NCBI GenBank assembly: GCA_032209605.1
Contig: JASFXZ010000015.1
Span: 3,224,001-3,288,000 of the forward strand
Length of the DNA stretch: 64,000 bases
Origin: Mactromeris polynyma
Taxonomy: Eukaryota; Mollusca; Bivalvia; Venerida; Mactridae
Direction of reading: 5' to 3'
Below the pieces are notes generated by a model, which was given only the letters and a program-made list of their open reading frames with translations, searched no databases and was not told where the DNA came from. The number at the start of each line of letters is the position of its first letter. Position 1 is the stretch's first letter. Of this stretch, positions 36,150 to 49,144 are shown one piece after another. The position numbers were made by a program, and so were the translations under genes.

Positions 36150-38400
36150 GTACACTTATTATAGAAATAAATAAATATTGCGTGGGGGATGTGAAATGTA
36201 TAGTTTCCCTAAAATGTAACAAATGGAGTAATAATAGATGCTGAATACTGACAATGGTTGGTTAAAGTAACACTGTTATAGTTCACACAATGTCTTTTAG
36301 AAAGTCAGACTTAATTTGACAAGCGAGTGATATTTGTCATTATTTGTCATTATTACAAGTGCATTTAGATAATATTATATTTGAACACTTTAACTATGAA
36401 TGAAACGATAAAAATGTTATTGTGTTTATTACGTCTTATTCATATCCTTGACTTTTGCGTAGTTTACATTATCGATGTCAAGTGAAACGAATTCTTTGGT
36501 TGTTTTCCTATTTTATTTCATGAGAAAAACATTTGTGTAAAATATAGGTTTATTTTTATTATAAAATATTCTCGTGTTTCAGGAACAAAATCGAACTATA
36601 ATAGTTTTCTAAAACATAATGCTTTAACCGTTAATCGGATACACCGAATCTGATCTAAGATAGCCCGATGCTACATGTTAATGTGGTACCCCAGTTATCA
36701 ATCGGTGATGTTCAGAAAATGTATGAACTTTACGAAAACTACCGACAGACACATTGACTGCTTACCAGTAGCCCCATCTAATAAGCGATATTGGTGTGTA
36801 TGATAATTCCAGTTGTGCATGTCCCAACTAATTGTTTTACTGGGATACCAGTAATTATCTGTCCTACCACAAGAAATTGACTACTTCCCAGTGAATTATA
36901 GATACTGGTGAAATGGCTTGAAAACGAAATATGAGAAAAACATTTGTCTAAACTATAGGTTTATTTTAATAATATAATATTCTCGTCTTTCAGGAATAAA
37001 ATCGAACTCTAATAGTTTTTCTAAAACATAATGCTTTAACCGTTAATCGGATACACCGAATCTGATCTAAGATAGCCCGATGCTACATGTTAATGTGTTA
37101 CACCAGTTATCAATTGGTGATCATCAGAAAATGTATGAAATTTACGGAAACTACCGACAGACAAATTGACTGCTGACCAGTAGCCCCATCCAATAAGCGA
37201 TATTGGTGTGTATGAAAATTCCAGTTGTGTACGTCCCAACTAATATTTCTGGAATACCAGTATTTATCTGTTCTACCATAAGAAATTGACAACTTCCCAG
37301 TGAATTATAGATACTGGTGAAATGGCTTGAACACGAAATATACACCACACCAACTTGGTTCGACCCAAGGGCCTTAAGGTTGGCCAACGAATGTTTTACC
37401 GCCTGAGTTTATCAGTCGATTTATTTAGAGCAAACCAGTATTGTTCAAACAAGTTTGGTTTAAAGCAATCTAAATGAAGACTCAAGACACATTCACAACG
37501 GGTTGTTACAAATAATAAACAATTAAATATAACAGTTTACCCACCAGTGCGAACGGTATTATATATAATTCATTCACACAGTCAGCACAATAAATAACAG
37601 CCAATGTTTTAGAATCGTATGATGCAAGCCATTTGTATAGGGTGCTTGATTTATATACACAGGACGAATATGTAAGTTTAAAAACTGCGAATGTATTGAA
37701 ATGTAAATTGTTATATGCAAGTAGTATAAATCATGTGCCAGCTATTAAGATAAGAGATAATTTCAGCGTTACTACTCGATCCATGAGTGGCACTGACTGA
37801 GGAAAAGACATCAAATTAAAAGCAATATATAACCAGGTAATTATGACCATATTCACGAAAACGTCAAGTGTGCATCCGTGTGTTTATGACGAATCCAGTA
37901 TTATTTACGGCAGTGTGAATAAATATAATTAAACATGGCCATGTTTGTATTAATGAAATATTTGGACAGGGTACTTATGTTAATTTAGTATAGTTCTGTG
38001 TATTGTTAGATCTACGAACCATCTTATTACCAGACACATCCAACGATTATGGTTTCTATTTATACTGATCTGATTATCTTTTCAATTCATGCAAATAGAT
38101 GGGAAACAACATAACACTATGACTTAATCAGTTGCAGAAACTTCCCGGACGGGATTCCTCTATCCCGCTTCCCGATCATGGCGAAACGTCTTTGCCCGTA
38201 GTCAATTAGTGAATCGCTTGCAAAGGTTCGTTTATACTACATACATGTGCAATCCTTACTTAGCACATCAAGTGTATTTCATGAAGAATGGGTTAACATT
38301 TCAACGATAACTGCCACGATAACTACCATTGAAATAATTGAGGGTCTGTCAGCGGTGCTCTCAATAAATTATGATTGTCCCCCATGCTTGTAATACATCG
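36150..38400. repeat. Family-flank block without a gene
   Basis: Matches the upstream region of gene 2 (15170-16230), including TTGCCCGTAGTCAATTAG and ACATACATGTGCAATCC, but stops before the TATA/initiator part, so no gene follows it. Confidence 0.65.
36521..37342. repeat. 411-bp tandem duplication
   Basis: TGAGAAAAACATTTGT at 36521 recurs at 36932, and the following 400 bp (CGGATACACCGAATCTGATC, GATAGCCCGATGCTACATG) are almost the same in both copies. Confidence 0.85.
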
Positions 38401-38479
38401 AACGTTAAGACTGGTTTTCCTTTTTAAATTGGACTATATATATACATGTAAATGAGAAAGTGACTGTGCCATTTTTCTT

Positions 38480-40690
38480 ACATAACCGCCAAACAATATA
38501 TGCGGAAAACGGACCTAGATCTGGAAGCGTCTGGAACCAGACACCTGATAACATATAGTGTTGTGTCGTAATTTACCAATTGGTAATTATGCTCATAGTG
38601 TGCTGTACCTAAATTGACAAGCAATACATATCTACGATGTCTGTGAAGTATGTCATTCAATTTATACTAGGGGCGTAAACGATTAACCGATTAAACGGTT
38701 AACCGTTTAAACATGCGGTTGTCTGTTAGTAAAATCACTAACTGGTTAATCGTTAATCCGTAACTAACTGTTTGACACGCATGCGTTTGCTACAAATATT
38801 TAATGGAAAGGTTTATGACAGTCGTAAAACTCGTTTGAGTGCTCGATAATTTAGGTATATTTCAAGTTAACATTGTTGTATTCGAATAGAGTGCAATTGT
38901 GTGTTGAGTTTAACTTCATTTGTTCATATTACAATTTTTCGAAACAAAAAGGATGTTTTCTTAAAAATAATTTAAATGATTGCTATTTCTTTAATGAATT
39001 TTGTTCAGAAATAAAGCACAATCCGAACTAGTACTAACGTCAGAATATAGTTATAGTCATGGTAAAATTATGCACGAAAACATACTAAACACGTAAAAAT
39101 TGCCATCTTCGGTTAACCGGTTAACCGTTCGACAGATTAAACGCTTAACCGGTTAACACAATAACCGAATATTGACATCCCTCATTTTTACTAATGATTT
39201 ATATAATTGTATTTAATAGAATCAAACTAAATATTAAATACTATTTTATCTCTTTGAGATCATGATGATAAAGCAAATTTATTTTCAGCGCATTAAGTAA
39301 AATTGAAACAATTTACGAACTTGGGAAGACAGATTCGATTATCATCTCATCAGAATTTGCTTGAATGAATTATGAGCTCTTTCATCACTTGATCAGCGTC
39401 AACGTTGTTCGCTGCTATTTGTTAATCTAAAAAAGATACGATTATTTTCTCATCTTTGCTTGAAATATATTATGTCATCATTTGATCGGCGTTGTCGTCC
39501 ATTTGGTCAACGTTATGTTTTATTACATTGCATATAATCAACTTGTAACTTAGCCCGCATTTTTATCTTCACTAGATGAGTATGTTGGAATAAACACATA
39601 ACTGGATTCTATTATTTGCTTGCATTACGTCCTGTTGTGGAATATAAACATCTGGTTTAAGCCGTAAATTAAAACCCATAATACGGAGAGACTTCGTGCT
39701 TGCTACTCGACTTATTCTTCCCTCGATGAGTACGAAGGATAAGAGATATAACTCTTAGATACATGCAGTTTGAAAGATGCCTCTAGAGTATTCTAACTCG
39801 ATACACAATGTTCACAAAAAGGGGATATTGGACAAGATGCTGACATCAAGTTTTCAAAGGATCGCTTTAGTAGATCAAATGGATTTTATTTTGCAACGTA
39901 TCCCGACGATTATGCGAAGATTGTAGGGACAATCTCGGCAATGTGTTTTTGTTACATGTCCAACAATTAATCACATGAGTTTTGGTTCACGCAGGCGGTG
40001 CTCTTGTTTAAATATCGCAGGCACCAACTGTTTTACTCTAAACAGGTAATGAATTTTCTCATTCCGTTTATCAAAAAGAAAGTTGGCATAAATGTGGTGA
40101 TTTAAAATAATGGGAAATCGTACGTGTACATAGCTTAATAACATCTAATCAATGACATTTTGTTATATGAGTAAACGTAACTATTTTGTAAGTACAGTTT
40201 GTGTACTTAAAAGCTCCAGTTTTAAAGTTTCGTCTTGATATTGTAAAACATACCCGAAGTCATAAAACCTTCCGAGTTCCGAGTTATTGATGCATCAATA
40301 TGTATAATTTACAAAAATGCGAAAAAATATAGTTGTACAATGGATATTTCTGTACTGATGAACTATTTATACATGGTTCTTACGTTAATGTAGTAATTGT
40401 CTGTGTATGTCCAGATCTAGCAATTTTCAAATTACATTGTAACGTCCAATGATTATGGTTTAACAATATTCATTCACTGTGTTATCATTGTATTTATTTA
40501 TGTTTAGTTGCATTTTAAGACCCACTTCCCCATCTGCAGTACCTTTACTTAATAGTATATGCATGTTCATTTCACCCCTCCTTCGACCCGTGGTTACTGG
40601 CTTTCTTGGCTTGTCCCGTGGTGTATTCATTCAATACATTCAAATATCCACCATTCCACGCTTCCTCATTCCCATGCAAGTATGTACCAT
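38480..40690. repeat. Family-flank block, second exon-less copy
   Basis: Matches gene 1 intron 1 (2400-4320) apart from the hAT-like MITE inserted at 38668. No exon of the module family was found in it. Confidence 0.65.
38668..39183. mobile_element. hAT-like MITE, 516 bp
   Basis: The element starts TAGGGGCGTAAACG and ends TTGACATCCCTC, an imperfect inverted pair of hAT type, with GGTTAACCG-rich subterminal sequence at both ends. The flanks ATTTATAC (38660-38667) and ATTTTTAC (39184-39191) are an 8-bp target duplication with one change. No coding sequence. The paralogous block at 2518-2540 is the unoccupied site. Confidence 0.8.
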
Positions 40691-43345
40691 TGCACCTCTT
40701 CAGTTTTTATTGATTTATGTGTGGTGCATTTTCTTATATATGAGGCGTTCTATCAACTTAATCTCTCATTAAATACGTAATGTATTGTAAACGTAGAGTT
40801 GTTATCGAAATCGACGCATAATCTATGTACAACGCATAGACAAAGCGCAGTATATCAATCAATCGGCAAGGGTTTGTAAATACAACTTACGTTGTTTTTA
40901 AAGATGCTCTTCAAGAAAGATCATTAGTATGAAGTGGAACTCAATAGCCACGACTTAAACAAATGTTAGCATGCTCAAAACGTTACTTCTTATTTACACT
41001 GTCCGATTTCTTTGGGGCTGGTGGAATAATTGTAAGGTTGCTTGTACCCTTAAACCAATGTTAACCCCCTAGTAGCGTTTTGCAATGATTTATTCAGTCG
41101 GTATTCGTTCGTACTTTCGCCAATCATTTATGCTCGTCTTGAGTCATTTCTACTCGTGCTTCAATATGTGTATGACATGTTAAGGAGACTGTACCTTCAC
41201 CTTATATTTTCTGTTCGACTTCTGCCTTCATTTGTATCCATTTCTGTGCGGGAAAAAATGTGCAGACAATTGGTTCTGTGCAAATATATCAGCAATACCA
41301 CTCTACAATTATAAACAAATCATAATATAACTCACGTTTACATAGCCATATACGGTAGACAGTCGGTTCATTCAAAACGTGAACGTTTTCTTGACAAATG
41401 TTTATGTTGCTCTAAATAAAAGCAATGCATACGCTTTATATTTCACCATCTGCAATTGCAATCATGATACAATTGTTTTGGATACAACTCATCTTGATTA
41501 CGTCCCTTTTTATACAGTCGGTATAATCAGAGAGCAAATAAGTCAGTGTTATAACCGTTAATCTAAAGAATACCTGGCCTAGCATATTTAGATTTACCAT
41601 TGTTACAAGCGTAAGATATGGGAACAGCAATTTAACTGATACTTTCAGTACTCAAATCTCAAGTTGTTTAAATCTCAAAGTTATGTCTGGATCAATTAAT
41701 CTGATAGTGACATTCGCGTCTTATTCGTATCCTTAACGTCTGCGTATCTTGCAGTACAAACAAAAAAGTTCATAGTTAAGGGTTTGTGATTTTATGCAAA
41801 CAAGGTAGGATTAGATTGCAAGTAGTCTTGCTAGTTTACGCACGCATTGTAAATAAATAGGTTGTATTTCTTTAACAAATGCTTTAATAACTGATGATGT
41901 TATTTCAATTATTTGTCCGACCAGTCACTGAATGCATACTTTATCAAAATAATCTGCTTGATGTATTTGTTAGAAGGAGTTGATTAAATATATTGATTTT
42001 AATAAACCTGCAAAAATATTTGAGAAGAAAGTAATACAATGTACGTAACTACACAGAAATGTGGTGTGTTTGATATACTCTGTGTTTATTATACAAATTA
42101 AACATACCTTAATATAAATTGAATAGTATCTGATTTTTTTATACACTAGACCGATAGCGCATTTTCTAATACAATTCATAGCAAGCACAGTTGTAACTGC
42201 ACTATTAACGGTATCTAAATACGATCAATACATCATGAATTTCCAATTAACTTCCAACTTTCCCGTACAACCGATTTTTCTTGGTGCATAAAAATGTGTT
42301 CAATTTGTTGGGTATATTTATTCCATTTCTCCCTAATACATAACAATAATCTGAGATAATCACTGCCGATTCATAGACACATGAGTACTTTTTATATAGG
42401 GCAATAATACAATACACTTTGAGGGCAATTTGTAAAATAAAACCACAATATCTTTATTATGAAATGTGTCATATACAGAACATTATATCGCTACAGTAAG
42501 CAAATATTTCCGCCGGGTTAAAAACCAAGGGCTCGGTGATATAATAGATACGGGTTGTTCCAAGTCCGTAACAATTTGGGAGCTGTACGCTCAACTGACC
42601 CATGTGAAGTACGTACGTGACACATCCCGGACGTGTACCTGGATAAGTAACTAGGAGTAGATGAGATGTAAGGGCAAACATATATGAGGATTTAGCATTA
42701 GCGTATTATAATTAAGGAGAGTGGAAGGAAGAGACACACAATTGAGAAGGGAATCAATTACAAGACAAGCTAAGAAAGTTGACCACTGGCTGTAAGTGGG
42801 AAACATGGACACGAACATTACATCGTAAACGGGGATACTAGTCAAGGTCGATACTCGGTCGTGTGGGTCAAAGTGGAGGTTACTTAGTACAATCGTGGAG
42901 ATATTTGGTATCACCGTGCAGCACAACTTTGGACCGAATCCACATAATCACAATGCAAGTCTTAATGAATGGTCAAATATGAACCTGTATTATATGGAGT
43001 AAAACACTAGGTCTACTCTCCGAAACAATTGAGAACCCTTAAGATGTATATTTTCAAAATGATCTGCACGAAATATGGTGGGAATGTTGGCTCTGATGTA
43101 ATCTAGACCAACCTAGAAACCGGGTCATGCAAGTCAAAATATTCGTTACTAAATCGATTGTCATGTTTATGAAATAAGAGTAAGCATGTGGCTTCTAGAT
43201 TAGTTTCAAGGTTTCCCCTACATGATTATGTGACCTATTTTTGAGCCAGTGCGAAGCTCAGTCATATTTTGTGAGACCAATACATTGATTGAGTTTTGTG
43301 CGAAATAGGAAAAAGTAATATATAGGATGTTAACATAATTTATAT
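40691..43345. other. Intergenic between flank block and DNA transposon
   Basis: No gene recognised. 42710-42790 and 48600-48710 share an AGGGAATC(A/C)ATTACA…GACAAGCTAAGAAA-like segment, showing a further old duplication. Confidence 0.45.
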
Positions 43346-43379
43346 GGGCCGTTCTCTGGCAAAACCGGTCTTAATGACA
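43346..43379 (+). repeat. Left terminal inverted repeat of the transposon
   Basis: 34 bp, the exact reverse complement of 47424-47457. Confidence 0.9.
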
Positions 43380-43510
43380 TAAACGAAATGACGTTATAAT
43401 TGACGTCATCGATAACACACGCTTTGTTTACGTATACACGGTGTAGCAATACTGTTCAAGTGTTTATGTGAGTTTATTGACAGTTATTGGATAATTCTGT
43501 TTGGAAAAGA

Positions 43511-46490
43511 ATGGATAGTGAGTTGGAGGTGAGTACAGCATTCACTATTTTATGTTTATTTTGAGTGTAATCATATGCATGAACGTTGAACTTGTATGTA
43601 AACTGCGGCGATTCCGAGAACGAATACTGTCACTTTTGACATGATTTAAAGTTAAGCTTATGCTCATTTCTAGCTTGAAAAGCGTTTGAATTATATTCAG
43701 TTAACGTTAAATACATACTGTTAGTGTTACAGCATGGAACAGGATTACAAGGTCCAATTTTCCCGGCTTGTTTACGTTTTAATCAAGGTCATGCCCCACC
43801 CACTCATCCCATGTTTAGTTCGAAAACCATTGTGTACAAAATAATTTGTGTGGAGTGATCCGTGTGTCCCGATGTATGAAATATAACTCTGGTTTAACGT
43901 GTAATGATATGATTTGATTTACACACGTACGTTTAAAAAGTAATTCAAAATGGATCTAGTTGTGTTTTTTGCTCACTTACTACAACAGACATTAAATTAT
44001 AAGACGTATTATGTTTATAGTTGGGATGGCCGTGAGGTTAGAGCGATAGTCTTTTGATCACAAGGTACCTGGTTCGAATCACCCCTGCGTCAAATGCTTT
44101 TTTTCTTTTAATTAAGGCAAAAGTCACTTTATTTACAAATAAATATTTATTACGTGATATGTGTGCTGATTTCAAAACTTTTTTGCGAATTTTTTTGAAT
44201 AATTTTTTCAACACGCTCGTTTCCCGATATATGATAAATTGTAATTAGATTTTAATTTTAAATGACAAGGAAACAAGGAATAAAATGTTAATAAAATATA
44301 TATTGGTCCCAGATAAATTAACAAGATTAATGAACGGACAGTTATTTTTTGAAGATGTGATTGTACTTATAATTGTACAGTGTTTCTTTGTGTAACAGGC
44401 TTTGGAAAATGCATTTTGTTAAGAAGTTTTTTTAATAATAGCTTTGATGTATGTGTTAACTTTTTCTTTCGTAGAAATGGAAGTTGACATTTGAATTAAG
44501 GTGTGGTAACTTTGTATAGGAACTGAACGTCTATAATTGTATCATTATTGTAGTTAAACATTGACAATATTAACATCTATTGTTTATGATTTCAGGAACT
44601 AGAGAGTCTGTTTTCGGAACATTTTGGAATAACTCCATTGAATACTCCAGCTGCATCACAGGAACTCGTGGACCCCGACACAGATAGTGAGATTGATGCG
44701 GAACCAGTTGTTGATATTGACGAACGTGTCGGTCATTATGTTGATGAGATTTTGCACGCTGAACATGCAAGCTTAAGTGACAGTGAAAATGACGATGAGC
44801 CCAGTATGATTGACGGGAATCGTTTACAATCTGACGACCCCGACATTGCCAAAATCAGACATTACTTGGCTAGTGGTTGTGGATGTAAAGCCCGCTGTAT
44901 TCTTCAATTCAGTGAAGAAGTAATCTACTCTCACATACTTGATTTGAGAGAAATGACTAAGGAGGAGAAAGAGATGTACGTTATGGGGTCCTTAAATGAA
45001 AACGACAGAGATACAACAAAGCGTGGTCGTAAGAGACAGAGATCTAGACATGCATTTGTTTATTCGAGCAAACAAGACGTGTGCAAACATACATTTCTGC
45101 TTATTTTTTGATATAGGAAAGCATGCGCTGCAAAAGATTAAATGCCATATGCAAGAGCATGGGATTTCACTTCGTCAACACGGTAATATAGGCAATAAAC
45201 CTAGTCATGCATTGCAATTCGACGACATTAAGCGAGTTGTTCTCTTCATTTCCAACTATGGCGATGAATATGGCTTACCGCAACCAGCTGCTCCACGTGG
45301 CCGAGATGACGTCCCCCCTGTTTTCTTGAGTTCGGAAATGACTAAGAAAAGACTACATGACCTATACGTGTCAAGTTGTACAAATGAAGGAACTGTTATG
45401 CGTTCATTGAAATATTCAACGTTCTGCAACATCTGGAATCACTGTTTACCACATATTAAAATCGCGAAACCGAAAGATGATATGTGTGCGACCTGCGAAA
45501 AGGTACGGAAACGTATAATGGACTCTGTAACGGAAGAAGACAAATTAGCAACAACTACACAAATGCAACAGCACGTACTTAAAGCAAGAGAAGAGCGCGA
45601 ATTTTATAATGACTGTATCAAAACTGCCAAATACACCCATCAGTTAGAAGAGGGAAGGTTTGTTCACTATACGTTTGACTATAGTCAGAGTGTCACTATT
45701 CCACACCATGCTAATCAAATGGGACCTTTTTTTTTATTGTTAAGAAAGATTCAATTATTCGGATTTAGAGTAGACGGACAACCAAAACAGCTAAAATTTT
45801 CTTATGGGTGAACACCAAACAATAGGACAAGATGGAGCATCTACACATGGGCCAGACGCAGTGATCTCCATGGTAGATTGGGCACTTCAACACCACGGTT
45901 ATAGCGAAGCAGAATGCACCATTCACGCCGACAATTGTGGGGCACAAAACAAAAACCAATACATTATTGGTTATTTCATGTGGCGTGTTCTTACTGGGCA
46001 GCACAACAAGATCACGTACAGTATGCAAGTCCCTGGTCACGCGCGCTGTTTGATTGACGGTGGATTTGGGACGATTAAAAAACTTTATCGACGTTCTGAT
46101 TGTGACGAAATTAGGCAACTTGAAACCGTCGTCAACAATTCATCTGTTACGAACAATGCAATATTATATCCGTCATGGCAATGGCGATCTTGGAAAACAT
46201 TTCTCGGCCAATACTTCAAGCCAATGAAAGGAATCAGGAAATATCAACATTTCACATTCAACAGTGGTGAACCCGGTATTGTTACAGTGAAGGAATCGTG
46301 CAACTCTGACGAAATCAAAATAAACATCATGAAAGTTTCCAACCCCCAACTTGACGCACTGCAGAAACCAGACGTCATCGTCCCACCGGGTTTAAGTCAA
46401 GCCAGGGAAGCATATCTGTATAGGAGTGTGCGACAGTACGTTAGGCCACATCATCAAGACAGTACATGTCCACGCCCAAATTGGTTGTGA
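43511..46490 (+). pseudogene. DUF7869-like transposase, two frameshifts
   Basis: Exon 1 (43511-43528) encodes MDSELE and joins, over a GTGAGT…TTCAG intron, to exon 2 starting at 44596 (ELESLFSEHFG). An acidic N-terminal region leads to a Cys cluster (CGCKARC), then a central CATCEKVRKR motif, then the RNase H-like core recognised in DUF7869 proteins: FDYSQSV, HADNCGAQNKNQY, PGHARCLIDGGFG, and a closing stretch before TGA at 46490. The acidic residues in the first three are the likely catalytic set. The frame breaks at a T run (45104-45109, TGA follows) and again at about 45793-45801. In both places one extra base explains the change, and homology-like sequence continues in the next frame. Without the breaks the product would be about 636 residues. 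An intron ending at 45115 is a weaker explanation of the first break. Assembly homopolymer error is also possible. Confidence 0.75.
44023..44092 (+). repeat. tRNA-like SINE head inside the DNA transposon
   Basis: GGGATGGCCGTGAGGTTAGA with box B GGTTCGAATC, in the intron of the DUF7869-like gene. Confidence 0.5.
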
Positions 46491-47423
46491 ATACCGTATA
46501 AATGGTATGCGTGATTTAACTAGATTATGACATCTGATAACTGGATTTTTTATGTAGTGATTAATTCAATGTGCTGAATAACTATGTTTATATATTTGAT
46601 ACAACACTATTAGGTTCATGAAGTCTGGGACCAGTAATACACCATAGCGAAAAGATACATTTTTATATTAAGTATTAGTTTTTTTCTGGAAAATTTAGCA
46701 TAGTATTGTTGTTAACCATGATTTTGTGTTATTGTGTTAGATCATGGTGACATTTAACGCACATGTTTCATCATGTTCCAACATGTTCATTACAACCTTT
46801 CATGCATTTGTTCATGAAGTTCATGAATTTGTTCATGAAACCTAAATTCTGCTTTTCATGAATTAATTTATTCATGAACTTATTCAAGAACTTATTCAAG
46901 AACTTCATGAACCTTTTTCGCAGGGGAGACACTACTATAGAAAAGAGGCATTTTGACGTTTTTTCTTATTATACACTCATTATATTAACATTACACAGTT
47001 ACACTGCGTTAGATTAACATAAAAGGGTTTTATGTGGTAATAACATTGGATTGTAGTGATATACATGTATTGCCATGGACGTTATATGCATACCGATCTT
47101 GATTGTTTACTTGCATAACCTGTCAACAAGATAAATACACATATATAACACATTTATTTCATGAGTTTGACTTATCAATCAACATTTCTATATACAGTCA
47201 GATACAACACATGCTTATTTTACACCTTGGAAATACGATATGACTACAACGTCATTTTGACGTTATACGACGTCAACTAAATTTTATGACTAACACGCTT
47301 AGATGGGGTCCATAAATGATGAATATCTTGAAAACTACAAGGTATTTCTCTCTGAAATGTTCACATATCATTTATAAAAGAACGTACTTTATGATTAGCA
47401 AAAAAAACGAAATTCGAAAATGT

Positions 47424-47457
47424 TGTCATTAAGACCGGTTTTGCCAGAGAACGGCCC
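47424..47457 (-). repeat. Right terminal inverted repeat of the transposon
   Basis: 34 bp, the exact reverse complement of 43346-43379. Confidence 0.9.
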
Positions 47458-49144
47458 ATATACGATTTGATAGTGTGAGCTAGTGATTAACCAACGTGAT
47501 CATGTAACAAGGGTGTTATGATACCCGGAGCGTCTGAATAATCTATGATTATGGTCCTGTGTCACATGCTGCAAATATTGTTGAAAAAAAGATTCTCATA
47601 ATTTAAATAATCGTGTTAGATGGTATGCATAGAAACTTTATATGAAATTATTTCAAAATTGGTCAGGTAGTTTTGTGACGTTTCCACCTTGAAACAAAAA
47701 AAGTAGTCGAGCATCCATACTCTCCATACTTCAGACCCAAATCATTGCATTTGTGTCTCTTCCCATATACCATACATTTTAGTATAGTTAAATTATATAA
47801 ATACAGAAATACGATTCTTGTCTCAAATGCACACTCGTTGGTTACAAGAATGTACTTTATGTTTAAAACGATTATTTTGAAAGTAATGAATTACATTGCA
47901 ATGCGGCTTGTTAATGATAGATAGTTACACATTTTACTAGTGTTTATAACGCGTGATGAAAGTAGACGTCTATGGAACAGAGAGGGAGTTTTACGACGCG
48001 TTTCAAAACAATTACAGTTGTGAACGACCTAACTAGCGTGACCAATACTTATCTGCCCTTATACAAGCAATCGACATCTTTCCACATGAATTATTGGTCA
48101 CGGAGAAATAACTTGAAAACGACACATACACCACACCCTGGATCGGACATTTAGCCTTCAAGCCTTTAGTTTGGCAATCGAGTGCTCAAATCGAGTTAAC
48201 CACCCGGGGTTGTTTATCGTATATTTTACAGTATACAGTATTGAGACGGAAAAAACCTGTATTGATAAGCCTGAATATACATGTAACAAGTTTGATACCG
48301 ATATTTGGTTTTAAACAATCGCAATAAAGTTTCAATAGACAATAACAACAATTATGCTCTTAAGTAACACATAACAAGCATTTTATTGTGCAGTGCGAAA
48401 TGTATGATATATTTTTCATTCACCCAAACACCACACAGTTCTTTAAAGACAAGCACAATTGTTTTCATATTCATAATACAACAGACGGTTGCATATTTTT
48501 AAATATTTAACTATCTCATACGCGATTTTGAGGAACTTGTCATTTGAAAGAGAAATTAAATAGAAAAAAGGACACTGTTAGTACAGGGAATGGCCGATTA
48601 TCAAACTAATGAAAGTGAAAGGAGTGGACAATAAAAGGAAAGGGAATCCATTACAGTACAAGCTAAGAAAAGAAGTTTGGCCACAGAAAAAGGGGGAAAT
48701 GTTCACGACACGACCATAACATCAGGCTAAACATTTATGTAAGGGGAAACGTAATAGTTTATCTAAAACATAATAGGAATGTAATCAAAATATTCTGTCG
48801 ATTTATAGTCTTGGAACTGTCACTAGTGCAAATTTATATACATACATATACATTCTTTATTTCGATAATTCAGGCTTATCAGTAATTAACATTTATATAC
48901 AAATACCAATACGTTACATGACATTATACATATACAAACACATATGAAGTACTCACAAATTATACTGAATCAAAAATAGAAACTTTTGGTAAACTTGAGT
49001 GGAAATATTCCGTTACATTTTAGAGTGATTGTTTTGAAATGTGTTTGTAATTGTGCAATCATTTATTATTAATTCATTTAAAGCATTAAATCGGGGACAA
49101 ATTTCAATTTCATTGTTTTATTTTAATTTCAACATAAGTGGGGT
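47458..49144. other. Between DNA transposon and Tc1 relic
   Basis: 48060-48200 resembles the flank blocks at 3480-3590, 15180-15280 and 37280-37400. No gene. Confidence 0.45.

Larger units (their letters stand above)
43346..47457 (+). mobile_element. 4.1-kb DNA transposon with DUF7869-like transposase
   Basis: Perfect 34-bp terminal inverted repeats begin GGGCCGTTCTCTGGCAAAAC at 43346 and end at 47457. The ATAT next to both ends may be the target duplication, but the palindromic context leaves its length open. Subterminal TGACGT/ACGTCA motifs occur inside both ends (43388-43410, 47247-47277). The interior carries a single plus-strand transposase-like gene and, near 46760-46915, many TTCATGAA-type palindromes. 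A superfamily cannot be assigned by eye. Confidence 0.85.

Noticed and set aside
42466..42654. Short open frame with IDTGCSKSV, resembling a retropepsin DTG motif
   Set aside because: Only 62 codons and no reverse transcriptase, integrase or gag signal nearby; a single short motif is not enough.
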